Source: Ignavibacteriales bacterium
GTDB lineage: Bacteria > Bacteroidota > Ignavibacteria > Ignavibacteriales > SURF-24
Direction: 5' to 3'
Assembly: GCA_026390815.1 (NCBI GenBank)
Contig: JAPLFH010000040.1
Span: 1 to 64,000, forward strand
DNA: 64,000 nt
Shown piece after piece: positions 35,401 to 43,721 of this stretch; positions within the stretch are counted from its first letter, which is position 1; each line of letters opens with the position of its first letter. A model generated the notes under the pieces. That model was not told the origin of the DNA, did no database searches, and saw nothing but the letters and a program-made list of their open reading frames with translations. A program made the position numbers and the translations under genes.

Positions 35401-36836
35401 AAGACTCACATTGTATTGTTGATTCTGATGGAAATGAGTTTTCAATTAGCGATCCTTCCATAAAGGTGCTTGTTCCAAGTATGGGCAGATTGGGGACAGA
35501 ACTTTTTTCTGCGGCATTCAGATCAGTGGGAATAAATTCCGAACCACTTCCTGTTTATGATTTTGAAACATTAATGATCGGAAGAGGAAATTCCACCTGT
35601 AAAGAATGTTTGCCACTTCAATTAAATGCCGGCTCGATGATAGACTATTATAACTACCGAAAAAATCCAAATGAAAAAACTCTTTTCTTTATGACAAAAG
35701 GCGATGGACCTTGCCGGCTTGGGCAATATCACGTTTTTCTTGAAGACTTGATTAATAAACGGGAAATGAAAAACGTTGGTGTTTACACTTTAACAGATGA
35801 AGATTCTTATGGTGGACTTGGAAACGATTTTGTAATTCGTGGCTGGGCTGCCGTTACTGTTTCTGATGTTCTGAAAGATATTTATACAGCAATCCAGGCA
35901 TTAGCTGTTGATAAAGAAAAAGCAAACCAGATTTTTGAAGAGGAGTTTAAAAAAGTTCTTTCTGGGTTTTCAAAACTAAAGTTAAGTAGTATTTATAAGT
36001 TGATTGAAAAATCAGCCATAGTCTTATCAAAAATTGAAACAAAAGAATCGATTAAAGATGCAAAGAAGGTTGCATTGATTGGAGAAATATTTGTCCGCCA
36101 CGATGAATTTTCCAGGATGGATTTGATTGAAAGATTATCCGAAAAAGGATTTGTTGTTAAAACTGCTCCAATCGGTGAATATGTTTATTACTCAAATTAT
36201 CTTGCAGGAAAGAATGGTGATGGAACTTTGGGGCTTGGCGATAGAGTTAAATTTAAGATAAGAGATATTACCCAAAGAGAAATTGAAAAGAAAATCAAGA
36301 AAGCTCTGGCTATGTCTGGTTTCTACGAATATCACTTAACCGATGTTGAAGAAGTAATTGAAAGTGCCTCACCGTTCATAAAAGATAAACTGGAAGGTGA
36401 AGCTGTCTTAACAGTTGGTTCTGCCTTAAGTGAAATTTTAGATCATACTTGCGGAGTAGTTTCTTTGGGACCATTCGGATGTATGCCATCGCGGGTTGCA
36501 GAATCGATCCTGAATGTAGAAATGAATATTGATGGAAAGATAAAATCTCAGTTAAAAAAGAAAAAAGTAAATTATCCTGATGTTGAAGATTTGCCGTTTC
36601 TTACAGTTGAAACTGACGGAAATTTATTCCCGCAGATAATACAATCGAAGATTGAAATTTTTATGCTTCAGGCGGAGCGATTGCATGAAAAGCTAAAATC
36701 CAAAGATGAACCAACAAAAAGAAAGTACCGGGAAGTTTTCACAAGATTGGTTGAAAGTTTTCAAACCAAAGGATGGGATATTCCCGAAGGAGAAACTTTA
36801 CCGCAGTACAATAGCGCTGTTTCAGAAGTTGAATAG
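32460..36836 (+). CDS. Giant BcrAD/HgdC-type activase fused to DUF2229 and dehydratase-like parts
   Basis: 1458 residues. There are two ASKHA ATPase domains of the 2-hydroxyacyl-CoA dehydratase activator type: residues 5-240 (NKCASGTGEFF) and about 290-560 (IIGLDVGSTTTKT, EIGGQDAKYT, EACSAGTGSF). Next come a Cys-rich linker (CAGGAEKCDRKCG), a DUF2229-like part (from about 660; CYPAELAHGFF), and a HgdB-like C-terminal region (KECLPLQLNAGS). These proteins couple ATP hydrolysis to low-potential electron transfer through a [4Fe-4S] cluster; the substrate of this large fused form is not known. It is a single gene. Confidence 0.88.
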   Translation: MSVYKSLGICVGASTISAVYASKQHNSITVDSAKSFTHNGNPQEVLVKILESISDQKITITGKKYRKFLNLTSISEAEAIEFALENQKLSADLIISAGGENFIVYSLDKENKIAKVSTGNKCASGTGEFFLQQIKRMDLSIEEAVKFGVKGEPYNISGRCSVFCKSDCTHALNKGIPKENVIAGLSKMMAQKIIELTSKIPHKSAILIGGTTKNKAMLRFLKEHFENVLIPEEAPYFEALGAAVFALKNDTIKYEMENLFIDGHSAFSFHKPLNAFTSMVHFKEMKREIPVENDVCIIGLDVGSTTTKTILLRLNDNSILASEYLRTNGDPVKASIECYKSLKSQLQVPVKIVGLGVTGSGRQIAGLHALTKGIINEIIAHATATIYFDKDVDTIFEIGGQDAKYTYITSGIASDYAMNEACSAGTGSFLEEAANESLHIDYEEIGSIALLADRPPNFNDQCAAFISSDIKNALHEGLSKENIVAGLVYSICMNYNNRVKGNRPVGKKVFMQGGVCYNKAVPVAMAALTGKEIIVPPEPGLMGAFGVALEIKNRLELGLIKENTFNLDELINRQVEYENSFVCAGGAEKCDRKCGVSLIKIEGKKYPFGGACNKYYNLQLDINPSSKENDLVKLRQHLVYEKYIHPIELEDNAPTIGISKSFLTNTLYPLYYNFFTQLGFRIILGSDAKPNGIDKKESTFCYPAELAHGFFQDLIDKKPDYIFLPHISEIQNQDSNSQKKTCVLLQSESYYLQTTFKDELKGIKILSPVLNFSAGYESEKNKFITLAVELAKDKVTASAAFDFAVDNLMMMLSEFKQIGKNFLAKLEEDPERFAVVLFGRSYNAFAKEANLGIPQKFASRNFEIIPHDFLPTEELESYQHMYWGLGQQVLKTARFVKSHPQLFGAFITNFSCGPDSFIIGYFRNIMGKKPSLTLELDSHSADAGINTRIEAAIDIIKSYRELNKDKIEVESHNDFIPLRIKDSHCIVDSDGNEFSISDPSIKVLVPSMGRLGTELFSAAFRSVGINSEPLPVYDFETLMIGRGNSTCKECLPLQLNAGSMIDYYNYRKNPNEKTLFFMTKGDGPCRLGQYHVFLEDLINKREMKNVGVYTLTDEDSYGGLGNDFVIRGWAAVTVSDVLKDIYTAIQALAVDKEKANQIFEEEFKKVLSGFSKLKLSSIYKLIEKSAIVLSKIETKESIKDAKKVALIGEIFVRHDEFSRMDLIERLSEKGFVVKTAPIGEYVYYSNYLAGKNGDGTLGLGDRVKFKIRDITQREIEKKIKKALAMSGFYEYHLTDVEEVIESASPFIKDKLEGEAVLTVGSALSEILDHTCGVVSLGPFGCMPSRVAESILNVEMNIDGKIKSQLKKKKVNYPDVEDLPFLTVETDGNLFPQIIQSKIEIFMLQAERLHEKLKSKDEPTKRKYREVFTRLVESFQTKGWDIPEGETLPQYNSAVSEVE

Positions 36837-36857
36837 AATTTGATCCAACCATAAAAA

Positions 36858-36886
36858 AGCCCGATGGAAACATCGGGCTCTGTTTT
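36858..36886. terminator. Bidirectional terminator between the activase and NOR-like operons
   Basis: Perfect 9-base stem AGCCCGATG / CATCGGGCT with GAAA loop. A-run on the left (T-run for the minus strand) and TGTTTT on the right. It sits between convergent genes and can stop both. Confidence 0.92.
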
Positions 36887-36909
36887 ACAGATCTTAAAAA
36901 ATATTTATC

Positions 36910-38544
36910 TCATTTCTCGGCTGGCAATAAATCAGTCGTTTTTAATTTAGAAGGCATAAAGATTCCAATTACACCTTTCAATCCAACACTCATAACAATA
37001 TTATAGAAGAACGCCAAAAATGCCAGAAGAATCAATGAGCCGGAAAGCGCTGCTAATATCATATAAACATTGAATTCGCCGTTGAGGTAAATTGAACGGC
37101 GTAACATTCCCCTTAATCCAGCCATCCCCATAAAAGCGCCCATTCCAATTCCACCAAGAAGATGTGCCCAGAAATGGAAGTTCGCCAATTTGTTGCTATA
37201 AAGTTTTGCTCCGTTAGTAAGGATTGGAAAGAGAAAATATATTGCCGAATATAGTGTCATTGTCAATCCTACTAAAATTGCAACGTGAACGTGAGGACCA
37301 ACAATCCATTGAGTGTTATGAAGAATTCTATTCAATCCTAAATCAGCCTGCATAATACCCGCTGGAACAGCTAAAGCAAATCCGAGCAATCCGCCAAGTA
37401 AAAATTTTAATGGATGACTCATTTTTAATGGTCTTGCGCTCCAAAGTGTTGCAAGTGTAATAAAGAAAGCTAAACCTTGTGTAATCAGTTCAAACGCAGT
37501 AACCATTTCCCCGGATAGAATTTTTAATATACCTGGCTGTGCCTGATCTGACATTAAATGATGCGACCAGACAGTCCAGCTAACAACCATTTCAATAAAT
37601 AAAGCTGCACGCGCCCAGTTTTCCATAAATAATTTTTTGCCAGTAATTAATGTTGCAAGTAAATACCATGTACCGGCAACAAATATTAAAACCAGTCCAT
37701 CGGCAATTAAATCAAGACCCCACCAGAAAAAATTTTTATATAATAAAGCATCAATAGCAGAATGTTTTAGACTTACTCCAAATAATTCGGCAACCATATA
37801 AACTAATATTAAAACACCGGCGAATAAAATAACCACAGCATTAAAAGCAGTGTCAACTGTTCCTCTTGCTATTGCAGCAACAGGTAGAGAAACCAAATGT
37901 TCTTTTTTCTTTTTTGAAAATAGATTTGTTAAACCAGTTAATCCGAGTGCAGATTTTATTAATGCGCCTTTAGGTTGTTTCTCCCAGCCATCGGGAGTAT
38001 ATGTAATAGTCTTGTAAATATTGATAACAAAAAATGCAGTCCCTACCATTACGAGTGCAATCCCAACGATAAAGAAAGTTCCACCTAAAACACTAAACTG
38101 CGAAAAATCTGCCGGCAAAGGCCAATAAAGTGTGTAGAGAGGAGAATAGTGAGATACAAATCCAGCAAACCAAAACACAAAAGTGCCGATTGCAATTAAC
38201 CAAAAGTTCCAGTTTCCTAATTTAATACTCCACAATGGTTTTTTCATTAAGAATGGAACAAGGAAAAGAAAGGCGCCAAATACAATGGAATATGTAGAAC
38301 CAAAAATTCCTACAAGTGGGTGTGCCGTCATTATAGCAAAAAACTGTTTTGGTTCTACGCCCAAAGCAAGATTGGGATTAACTTCAAATAATCTCATCAA
38401 CATTCCTTCAATAACAACAACACCGTAATAGATCAATCCAACTACAACAAACCGCAATGTTAATTTTTGCATTGGCGTTAGGGAATTAGGTTTGAATAAA
38501 CCTTGTTCTCCGTTTGTTAATATTTGTAAAAAACTCATTTTCAA
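36910..38544 (-). CDS. Haem-copper oxidase-family subunit I, NO-reductase-like, variant active site
   Basis: 544 residues, about 14 helices. Haem ligands are visible: His75 (MTAHPLVGIFG), the pair His418 and His420 (GPHVHVAI), and the metal-binding pair His328-His329 (WTVWSHHLMSD). The helix that should give the first Cu-B or Fe-B ligand reads FFWWGLDLIADG (272-283). Aligned with the NorB motif WWVVHLWVEG, the His is Asp278 and the Glu is Asp282; no HPEVY is found. This argues against O2 reduction by a Cu-B oxidase and for one of the alternative NOR families. From memory, some of those use two His plus one Asp. The operon also has a cupredoxin-like subunit without CuA. Confidence 0.85.
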   Translation of the reverse strand: MKMSFLQILTNGEQGLFKPNSLTPMQKLTLRFVVVGLIYYGVVVIEGMLMRLFEVNPNLALGVEPKQFFAIMTAHPLVGIFGSTYSIVFGAFLFLVPFLMKKPLWSIKLGNWNFWLIAIGTFVFWFAGFVSHYSPLYTLYWPLPADFSQFSVLGGTFFIVGIALVMVGTAFFVINIYKTITYTPDGWEKQPKGALIKSALGLTGLTNLFSKKKKEHLVSLPVAAIARGTVDTAFNAVVILFAGVLILVYMVAELFGVSLKHSAIDALLYKNFFWWGLDLIADGLVLIFVAGTWYLLATLITGKKLFMENWARAALFIEMVVSWTVWSHHLMSDQAQPGILKILSGEMVTAFELITQGLAFFITLATLWSARPLKMSHPLKFLLGGLLGFALAVPAGIMQADLGLNRILHNTQWIVGPHVHVAILVGLTMTLYSAIYFLFPILTNGAKLYSNKLANFHFWAHLLGGIGMGAFMGMAGLRGMLRRSIYLNGEFNVYMILAALSGSLILLAFLAFFYNIVMSVGLKGVIGIFMPSKLKTTDLLPAEK

Positions 38545-38568
38545 ATTCCTTATAAGTTGTAAAATTTT

Positions 38569-39117
38569 TTATTCAACTACTTCGATAGCATTTCTCACGA
38601 TCATATTTACTCCCTTAGGACCCGAATATTCAGTTGATCGGATAGAATAAACAGCCGCGCGGTCGAACTGCCAAAGAATATCATTAAGATGACCGGGAAT
38701 TACCTGCATCTGGAATACCATTGAGTTGTCGCTTCTGAATAATCCAAAACCATAAGTTAGATCTTTCGAATCAACTATAAATCTTACTATCTCATTTTTT
38801 GTTATTATTAGTTTTGTTGATGGGAGTTGAATTAGGTGGTTCTTCATAGTGATATGAAATTCCTTATCGGCTTTAATCTCTGCACGATTTAAATCCATCG
38901 GTTTCCATGGAATTGTTTCATGCGTTACAATATGAAGAGAGACTCCGATAACTACCAGAAAAACTACAAACGAATAAAATATTGCTGGTTTGATTCCTTT
39001 ACCGGAACCATCTCTTGTTATCTTGTATGCAAACCACCCCATTAAAGCCATAATTGCAAGGACATAAAAAGTGTAGGCGATTGTTTGTCCCGTCAATACA
39101 GTATTTGAATCAATCAT
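38569..39117 (-). CDS. Cupredoxin-like subunit II lacking CuA ligands
   Basis: 182 residues: two membrane helices, then a beta domain of the cytochrome oxidase subunit II type. Where CuA would bind (CxEYCGxxHxxM) the sequence reads STEYSGPKGVNM, so both Cys and the His are gone; only EY, G and M remain. It therefore cannot carry CuA and should not accept electrons from cytochrome c by that route. Paired by a 24-base gap with the NOR-like subunit I. Confidence 0.82.
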   Translation of the reverse strand: MIDSNTVLTGQTIAYTFYVLAIMALMGWFAYKITRDGSGKGIKPAIFYSFVVFLVVIGVSLHIVTHETIPWKPMDLNRAEIKADKEFHITMKNHLIQLPSTKLIITKNEIVRFIVDSKDLTYGFGLFRSDNSMVFQMQVIPGHLNDILWQFDRAAVYSIRSTEYSGPKGVNMIVRNAIEVVE

Positions 39118-39191
39118 AGTTTAACCTTTTTTTTGTAAATCTATTTGTTTATTTAAATTCAGTACGTTGTATTTGATAATAAAATTATTGA

Positions 39192-39650
39192 TTAAAACTT
39201 TTCTCCTTTAGCTTCCCGAATATGACTACCAACAGATCTAATTCTTCCCCACATAGAAATAAAAAAAATAATGATTCCAAATACCTGTCCAGCGGCAGAA
39301 GCCACAAGTAATAATTTTAGAAGTTGGTTTGGCAAAATAAAAGATGAAATAACTTGAGATAAAAATCTGATTATAGTTGAGGAAGTAATTATAAAATATG
39401 TAGTAAGAATCAGATCCGGTTTGTAAAGTTTATCATCTTTCTCGGCTCGTGGAAAGAACCATAACGCCACACCCATAATCATCATCATTACAGAACCAAG
39501 CAGTATTATATTTGTGTGGGCAGAAACCAATTCCGGATGTGGCCAAATGCTATAGAATTCTTTTGCTATCAAAATGTAAAGTCCGGATAGTATTCCTGTT
39601 ACAAGAAAGATTATGCTGGTTTTTATAAAATACCTAACTGTGGAAAACAT
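39192..39650 (-). CDS. Four-helix membrane protein related to haem-copper subunit I helices
   Basis: 152 residues with four predicted helices. The segment SAHTNIILLGSVMMMIMGVALWFFPR resembles the helix with the low-spin haem His of haem-copper oxidases (a His in SAHTN). The protein is too short to be a full subunit I. The start overlaps the stop of the ABM gene by one base. It may be a small accessory subunit of the NOR-like enzyme. Assignment is by resemblance and context. Confidence 0.7.
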   Translation of the reverse strand: MFSTVRYFIKTSIIFLVTGILSGLYILIAKEFYSIWPHPELVSAHTNIILLGSVMMMIMGVALWFFPRAEKDDKLYKPDLILTTYFIITSSTIIRFLSQVISSFILPNQLLKLLLVASAAGQVFGIIIFFISMWGRIRSVGSHIREAKGEKF

Positions 39651-39994
39651 TAGATATCCTTGTTAAAATCTCTTGAATTAAAATAATATTTTTTTTGTTC
39701 GTTATCTATAATAACATTATAAAACTTTGCTGAAGGCGAACCTTCAAGTAATGGTTTTAATTTAGCAAAAGATTCTTTTTGTTCTTTGCTTGTATGCATA
39801 TTCATAAAGGTCTTATCGTTTTCGTGTTCCATTAAAATAACATAGCTTCCAGTTCCTTTAGTGTGTTGCAAGAGTCGCCTGGAAATAAATCCAGTAAATT
39901 TTTTGTAAACGCTATTCGACCATTTAAACCACTCAAGAAACTCAGATTCTTTGCCAGCTTTTATTGGCGGGAACTCAATAGTGTTTATAAACAT
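39650..39994 (-). CDS. ABM-domain (antibiotic biosynthesis monooxygenase-like) protein
   Basis: 114 residues with the ferredoxin-like ABM fold: FPPIKAGKESEFLEWF, GFISRRLLQHTKGTGSYVIL, and an alpha/beta end. Such proteins can be haem-degrading or small monooxygenases, but many have no known role. It is in the NOR-like operon between the DUF6448 gene and the small membrane protein. A haem-related role is possible but not shown. Confidence 0.8.
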   Translation of the reverse strand: MFINTIEFPPIKAGKESEFLEWFKWSNSVYKKFTGFISRRLLQHTKGTGSYVILMEHENDKTFMNMHTSKEQKESFAKLKPLLEGSPSAKFYNVIIDNEQKKYYFNSRDFNKDI

Positions 39995-40009
39995 AAATTA
40001 TTCTCCTTT

Positions 40010-40636
40010 TTAATGTTTGTGATTAGATTCTGCTTTTTCCAATTTGTGCTTTTTCTCAGCCTTTGTCTTTTCAGATGAATCATACAAGTGCTCAGCCGTA
40101 TGCAGAAACTCTACATATGCCTTTACATACTTTCTACCTGCATCAACATCATTGATATTATAATTCTTATTTTCAATTACTTCTTTAAAGAGCATTTGAA
40201 TTTTATCAATTGGCAGATTTTTCTGTTTATAAACTTTTTCGAGGGGTTCTAGTTTGCCTTTCTCAATAGATAAATCTGCGGCGGGTATCACTGCACCTAA
40301 ATCTCTTCCGGCTGGTTTCAATCCTGTATATGGTTCGCCTTCACCTGCTCTATGTATTCTTACTAAGGTTTCAAAGAAGTACATATCAGCAAGGTCTTTT
40401 GCTTCCTCATTCAGTTTCCTTACGGAAAGAGTTTTCTTAAAAGCATCTTTAATAAAATATTCATCTTCCTTTTGAACCCATATCAGGACTAAATTCACAT
40501 TGTTGGATTCCAAAGCTTTCATTGCAGTTTTTACAACCGGACCATCCAGTCCGTCGCAATGAGCATAAATATTTTTTGGAGACAAGATTAATATGCTGAA
40601 TATAATTAGTAAACTGATTCTTCTTAATGTTCTCAT
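40010..40636 (-). CDS. Exported DUF6448 protein with a His-Cys-Asp mature N-terminus
   Basis: 208 residues. The signal peptide should be cut after IYA, leaving a mature N-terminus HCDGLDGPVV. The rest is helical (KAMKALESNNVNLVLIWVQ, then VEFLHTAEHLY) and ends in a His/Lys-rich tail. I recognise the family as DUF6448, of unknown function. The first residues recall the nickel hook of Ni-superoxide dismutase (HCDLPCG), with His1, Cys2, Asp3 and Gly7 matched but Cys6 replaced by Asp. The gene is first in the NOR-like operon, behind an FNR/DNR-type site. Confidence 0.85.
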   Translation of the reverse strand: MRTLRRISLLIIFSILILSPKNIYAHCDGLDGPVVKTAMKALESNNVNLVLIWVQKEDEYFIKDAFKKTLSVRKLNEEAKDLADMYFFETLVRIHRAGEGEPYTGLKPAGRDLGAVIPAADLSIEKGKLEPLEKVYKQKNLPIDKIQMLFKEVIENKNYNINDVDAGRKYVKAYVEFLHTAEHLYDSSEKTKAEKKHKLEKAESNHKH

Positions 40637-40703
40637 TTTATACCTCTTTTTTATTGTTTCTAAATATTAAAACAACAATAACACAAAGAAGTATCCATTA
40701 AAG

Positions 40704-40719
40704 ATTGACTTAAGTCAAT
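40704..40719. promoter_or_regulatory. FNR/DNR/FixK-type operator, perfect palindrome
   Basis: ATTGACTTAAGTCAAT is an exact 16-base palindrome of the TTGAC-N4-GTCAA class. It lies 67 bases upstream of the DUF6448 start codon on the minus strand and next to a CRP/FNR-family gene. It most likely controls the NOR-like operon, probably as an activator site. Confidence 0.75.
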
Positions 40720-40808
40720 TAATCAAAAATTATTTACTTATTCAAGTTTTATTAGAAACGGTGGAGGAAAGAAATATAATTTAATAAGTCGTGCGGTATT
40801 TCAGGAAA

Positions 40809-41504
40809 TCAACGAGCCATTTCTCTTAAGCGATTGAAGTCCTTAATAAATATTTTTTTATCTGCAACTCTAATAAGTCCTTCATTTTCAAGTTTGTGAA
40901 AAGTACGGGAAAGTATTTCGGTGATTGTTCCAAGATAGGAAGCAAGTGTTTTTTTAGAAATGACTAGTTTAATAATTGGTTCAGTAAGTTTTTCTGTACC
41001 TGATCGAATAACTTCATTTATTAAATATTCAGCAAGACGGATTGAAACATCCTTTAGAGTCAAGTCTTCGACTTTTCTTGTTAGCGCTCTCATTCTTTTT
41101 GCAAAACCGCTTAACATTTTAAAGCAAATTGTTGGGTTCTCCAACAATAATTTCTTAAAACCGTCGCCTGGAATAAATAATAAAGTACAATCATCCACAG
41201 CCTGCGCATTAACAGGATAAATTTTTCCTTCAAATAATGGGACATCTGCAAATGCATTAAACGGTTTAATTATATGAAGAGTTAGTTCTTTACCCCGGGA
41301 AGTTTTTCTATAAACCTTTATTGTTCCTTTTAGTAAAATATAAAAGCCTTTGTATATACTACCTTCCCTAAAAATAACATCATTTTTTTTATGGCAATCA
41401 ATACTGCTGATAGATGCTATTTGCATTAACTGTTCTGTATCAAGTTCAGAGAATAGATGAAGCTCGCGAAGTTTATCTTTTATTATTATCCGGTTAATAT
41501 TCAT
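40809..41504 (-). CDS. CRP/FNR-family transcription regulator (probable NO/redox responder)
   Basis: 231 residues: cyclic-nucleotide-like sensor domain, long dimerisation helix, and winged helix SKKTLASYLGTITEILSRTF. There is no N-terminal FNR-type Cys cluster, so it is not an iron-sulfur oxygen sensor. DNR/NnrR-like haem or NO sensing is plausible since it sits directly upstream of a NOR-like operon whose promoter carries a TTGAC-N4-GTCAA palindrome. It has its own promoter in the 45-base gap after uvrB, or is co-transcribed with uvrB. Confidence 0.88.
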   Translation of the reverse strand: MNINRIIIKDKLRELHLFSELDTEQLMQIASISSIDCHKKNDVIFREGSIYKGFYILLKGTIKVYRKTSRGKELTLHIIKPFNAFADVPLFEGKIYPVNAQAVDDCTLLFIPGDGFKKLLLENPTICFKMLSGFAKRMRALTRKVEDLTLKDVSIRLAEYLINEVIRSGTEKLTEPIIKLVISKKTLASYLGTITEILSRTFHKLENEGLIRVADKKIFIKDFNRLREMAR

Positions 41505-41549
41505 AATGCAAAAATAACTAAGATTAACTTATGTAAAAGAGGGAAAATT

Positions 41550-43580
41550 CTATTTCATCATTTTTTTCAATTTATCAATTTCGTCCCGTAGCGATGCAGC
41601 ACGTTCAAACTCCAAATCTTTTGCAGCGTTAAGCATTTCCTCAGTAAGCTGTTCAACTAAATCCTGTTTTTGTTCGTTGCTCATATACTTTATTACAGGT
41701 TCGGCAACCTTAGTAAAGGAAGCCGGTTTGTCGCTCTCTTTTTTTCTAACATCGGCTATTGAAGTAGAGCTCATGATTTCTTCTACGCTTTTATAAATTG
41801 TAACAGGAGTAATGTTGTTTTCCTGGTTATATTCCGTCTGTATTTTTCTCCGGCGGTTTGTTTCATCGATTGTTTTCTTCATTGATTGGGTAAGCTTATC
41901 AGCATACATAATTACTCTTCCATTTATATTTCGTGCGGTTCTGCCAGCAGTCTGCATCAACGAGCGCTCGCTTCGTAAGAATCCTTCCTTGTCAGCATCA
42001 ATGATTGCAACCAGAGAAACCTCAGGCAGGTCGAGTCCTTCCCTTAAAAGATTTACACCAACAAGAACATCAAAATCACCCAAACGTAAATCACGGATAA
42101 TCTCAACTCTTTCAAGTGATTCAACATCGCTGTGAATGAAGCGAACCTGAATTCCAATCTTGTCAAGATAGTCTGTTAAATCTTCAGCCATTTTTTTTGT
42201 TAATGTGGTAACAAGAATTCTTTCCTTTCTGGCAACACGAATTCTTATTTCACCAATCAGATCATCAATCTGTCCTTTAATCGGGCGGATTTCAATTTCA
42301 GGATCAATCAATCCAGTGGGACGAATAACCTGTTCTACAAAGGCACCCTTCGATTGTTCAAGCTCATAATCGGCAGGAGTTGCGCTAACATAAATAACCT
42401 GGTTAACCAAGTCCTGGAATTCATCAAACTTTAGCGGGCGGTTATCCAGAGCAGAAGGAAGACGGAAACCATATTCAACTAAAACTTCTTTCCGCGAGCG
42501 GTCGCCATTATACATTCCTCTTATCTGCGGCATCGTTACATGCGATTCATCCACTATCAAAAGATAGTCTTTGGGAAAGTAATCGAACAAGCAGGAAGGA
42601 CGAGAACCGGGTGGGCGATTTTCCATATGCCTTGAGTAGTTCTCAATGCCAGAACAGTAACCAATTTCCTTTATCATCTCAATATCAAATTTGGTCCTTT
42701 GTTCTATTCGTTGCGCTTCCAAATATTTTTCCTGCTGGTTAAAGTATTTTAATCTGTCGTGCAGTTCATCATCAATATCCTTTATAGCACGGTTTACCTG
42801 CTCTCTTGTAGTAACAAAATACTTTGCTGGATAAATTGGGACTGAATCAACTTCGCGAATAATATTACCCGTTGTCGAATCAATTATCGAAATTCTTTCA
42901 ATCTCATCTCCCCAATATTCTATTCTTACTGCTTCATCGTTTTGATAAGCAGGAATTACTTCCACTACATCACCTCGTGCGCGGAAAGTGCCACGGGTAA
43001 ACTCGATATCGTTCCTGGTGTAATAAATATCAATCAGTTTACGCATTAGTTGTTTGCGGGTAAGGGCAATTCCTTTTTTTATAAAAATGATTTGTCGTGC
43101 GTATTCTTGCGGTGCACCAATTCCATATATGCAGCTTACACTTGCAACAATTATTACATCCCGTCTTCCTTCAATTAAGGAAGTAGTAGCTTTAAGCCGC
43201 AGCCGGTCAATCTCTTCATTTACGGAAAAATCTTTTTCGATGTATAAATCTCTTTTAATAACATAAGCTTCGGGCTGATAGTAATCGTAATAACTAATAA
43301 AAAACTCAACTGCATTATTTGGAAAGAAGGATTTGAATTCGGAGTAAAGTTGAGCGGCTAAAGTTTTATTGTGCGAAATGATTAAAGTAGGTTTATTCAC
43401 CTGGGCGATAACATTAGACATTGTAAAAGTTTTACCGCTGCCGGTTACTCCAAGCAATACCTGGTGCTTTTCTGCGCGGTTTAATCCTTCAACCAATTCT
43501 TGTATTGCTTTTGGTTGATCACCCGTAGGTTTGTAGGTAGACTCAAGTTGGAATTCTGGCATATAATCTTTCTTATTCAT
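41550..43580 (-). CDS. uvrB: Excinuclease ABC subunit B (UvrB)
   Basis: 676 residues, full length. Walker [11 protein letters not shown], the beta-hairpin region [12 protein letters not shown] that clamps the damaged strand, helicase motifs [16 protein letters not shown] and QTAGRTARN, and a C-terminal UVR domain ([16 protein letters not shown]) that binds UvrC are all present. Nucleotide excision repair. It is an ordinary core gene and makes a good anchor for placing this region in other genomes. Confidence 0.98.
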   Translation of the reverse strand: MNKKDYMPEFQLESTYKPTGDQPKAIQELVEGLNRAEKHQVLLGVTGSGKTFTMSNVIAQVNKPTLIISHNKTLAAQLYSEFKSFFPNNAVEFFISYYDYYQPEAYVIKRDLYIEKDFSVNEEIDRLRLKATTSLIEGRRDVIIVASVSCIYGIGAPQEYARQIIFIKKGIALTRKQLMRKLIDIYYTRNDIEFTRGTFRARGDVVEVIPAYQNDEAVRIEYWGDEIERISIIDSTTGNIIREVDSVPIYPAKYFVTTREQVNRAIKDIDDELHDRLKYFNQQEKYLEAQRIEQRTKFDIEMIKEIGYCSGIENYSRHMENRPPGSRPSCLFDYFPKDYLLIVDESHVTMPQIRGMYNGDRSRKEVLVEYGFRLPSALDNRPLKFDEFQDLVNQVIYVSATPADYELEQSKGAFVEQVIRPTGLIDPEIEIRPIKGQIDDLIGEIRIRVARKERILVTTLTKKMAEDLTDYLDKIGIQVRFIHSDVESLERVEIIRDLRLGDFDVLVGVNLLREGLDLPEVSLVAIIDADKEGFLRSERSLMQTAGRTARNINGRVIMYADKLTQSMKKTIDETNRRRKIQTEYNQENNITPVTIYKSVEEIMSSTSIADVRKKESDKPASFTKVAEPVIKYMSNEQKQDLVEQLTEEMLNAAKDLEFERAASLRDEIDKLKKMMK

Positions 43581-43721
43581 TTTTTCTTTCTTAGATAATG
43601 TAAAGAAGGAAGTATAAAAATAAAAGGAATAATAAAATATCTAATCGAAAAGTTTGGAAATCTTAATGAAATATTATTTACTTGCGTTAAAATAAAAGTT
43701 ATATTACACCATAAAAAGATT

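Noticed and set aside
36910-38544. Ordinary cytochrome c oxidase or cbb3 oxidase subunit I
   Set aside because: No HPEVY or equivalent first Cu-B His is found, and the accompanying subunit II has no CuA site.
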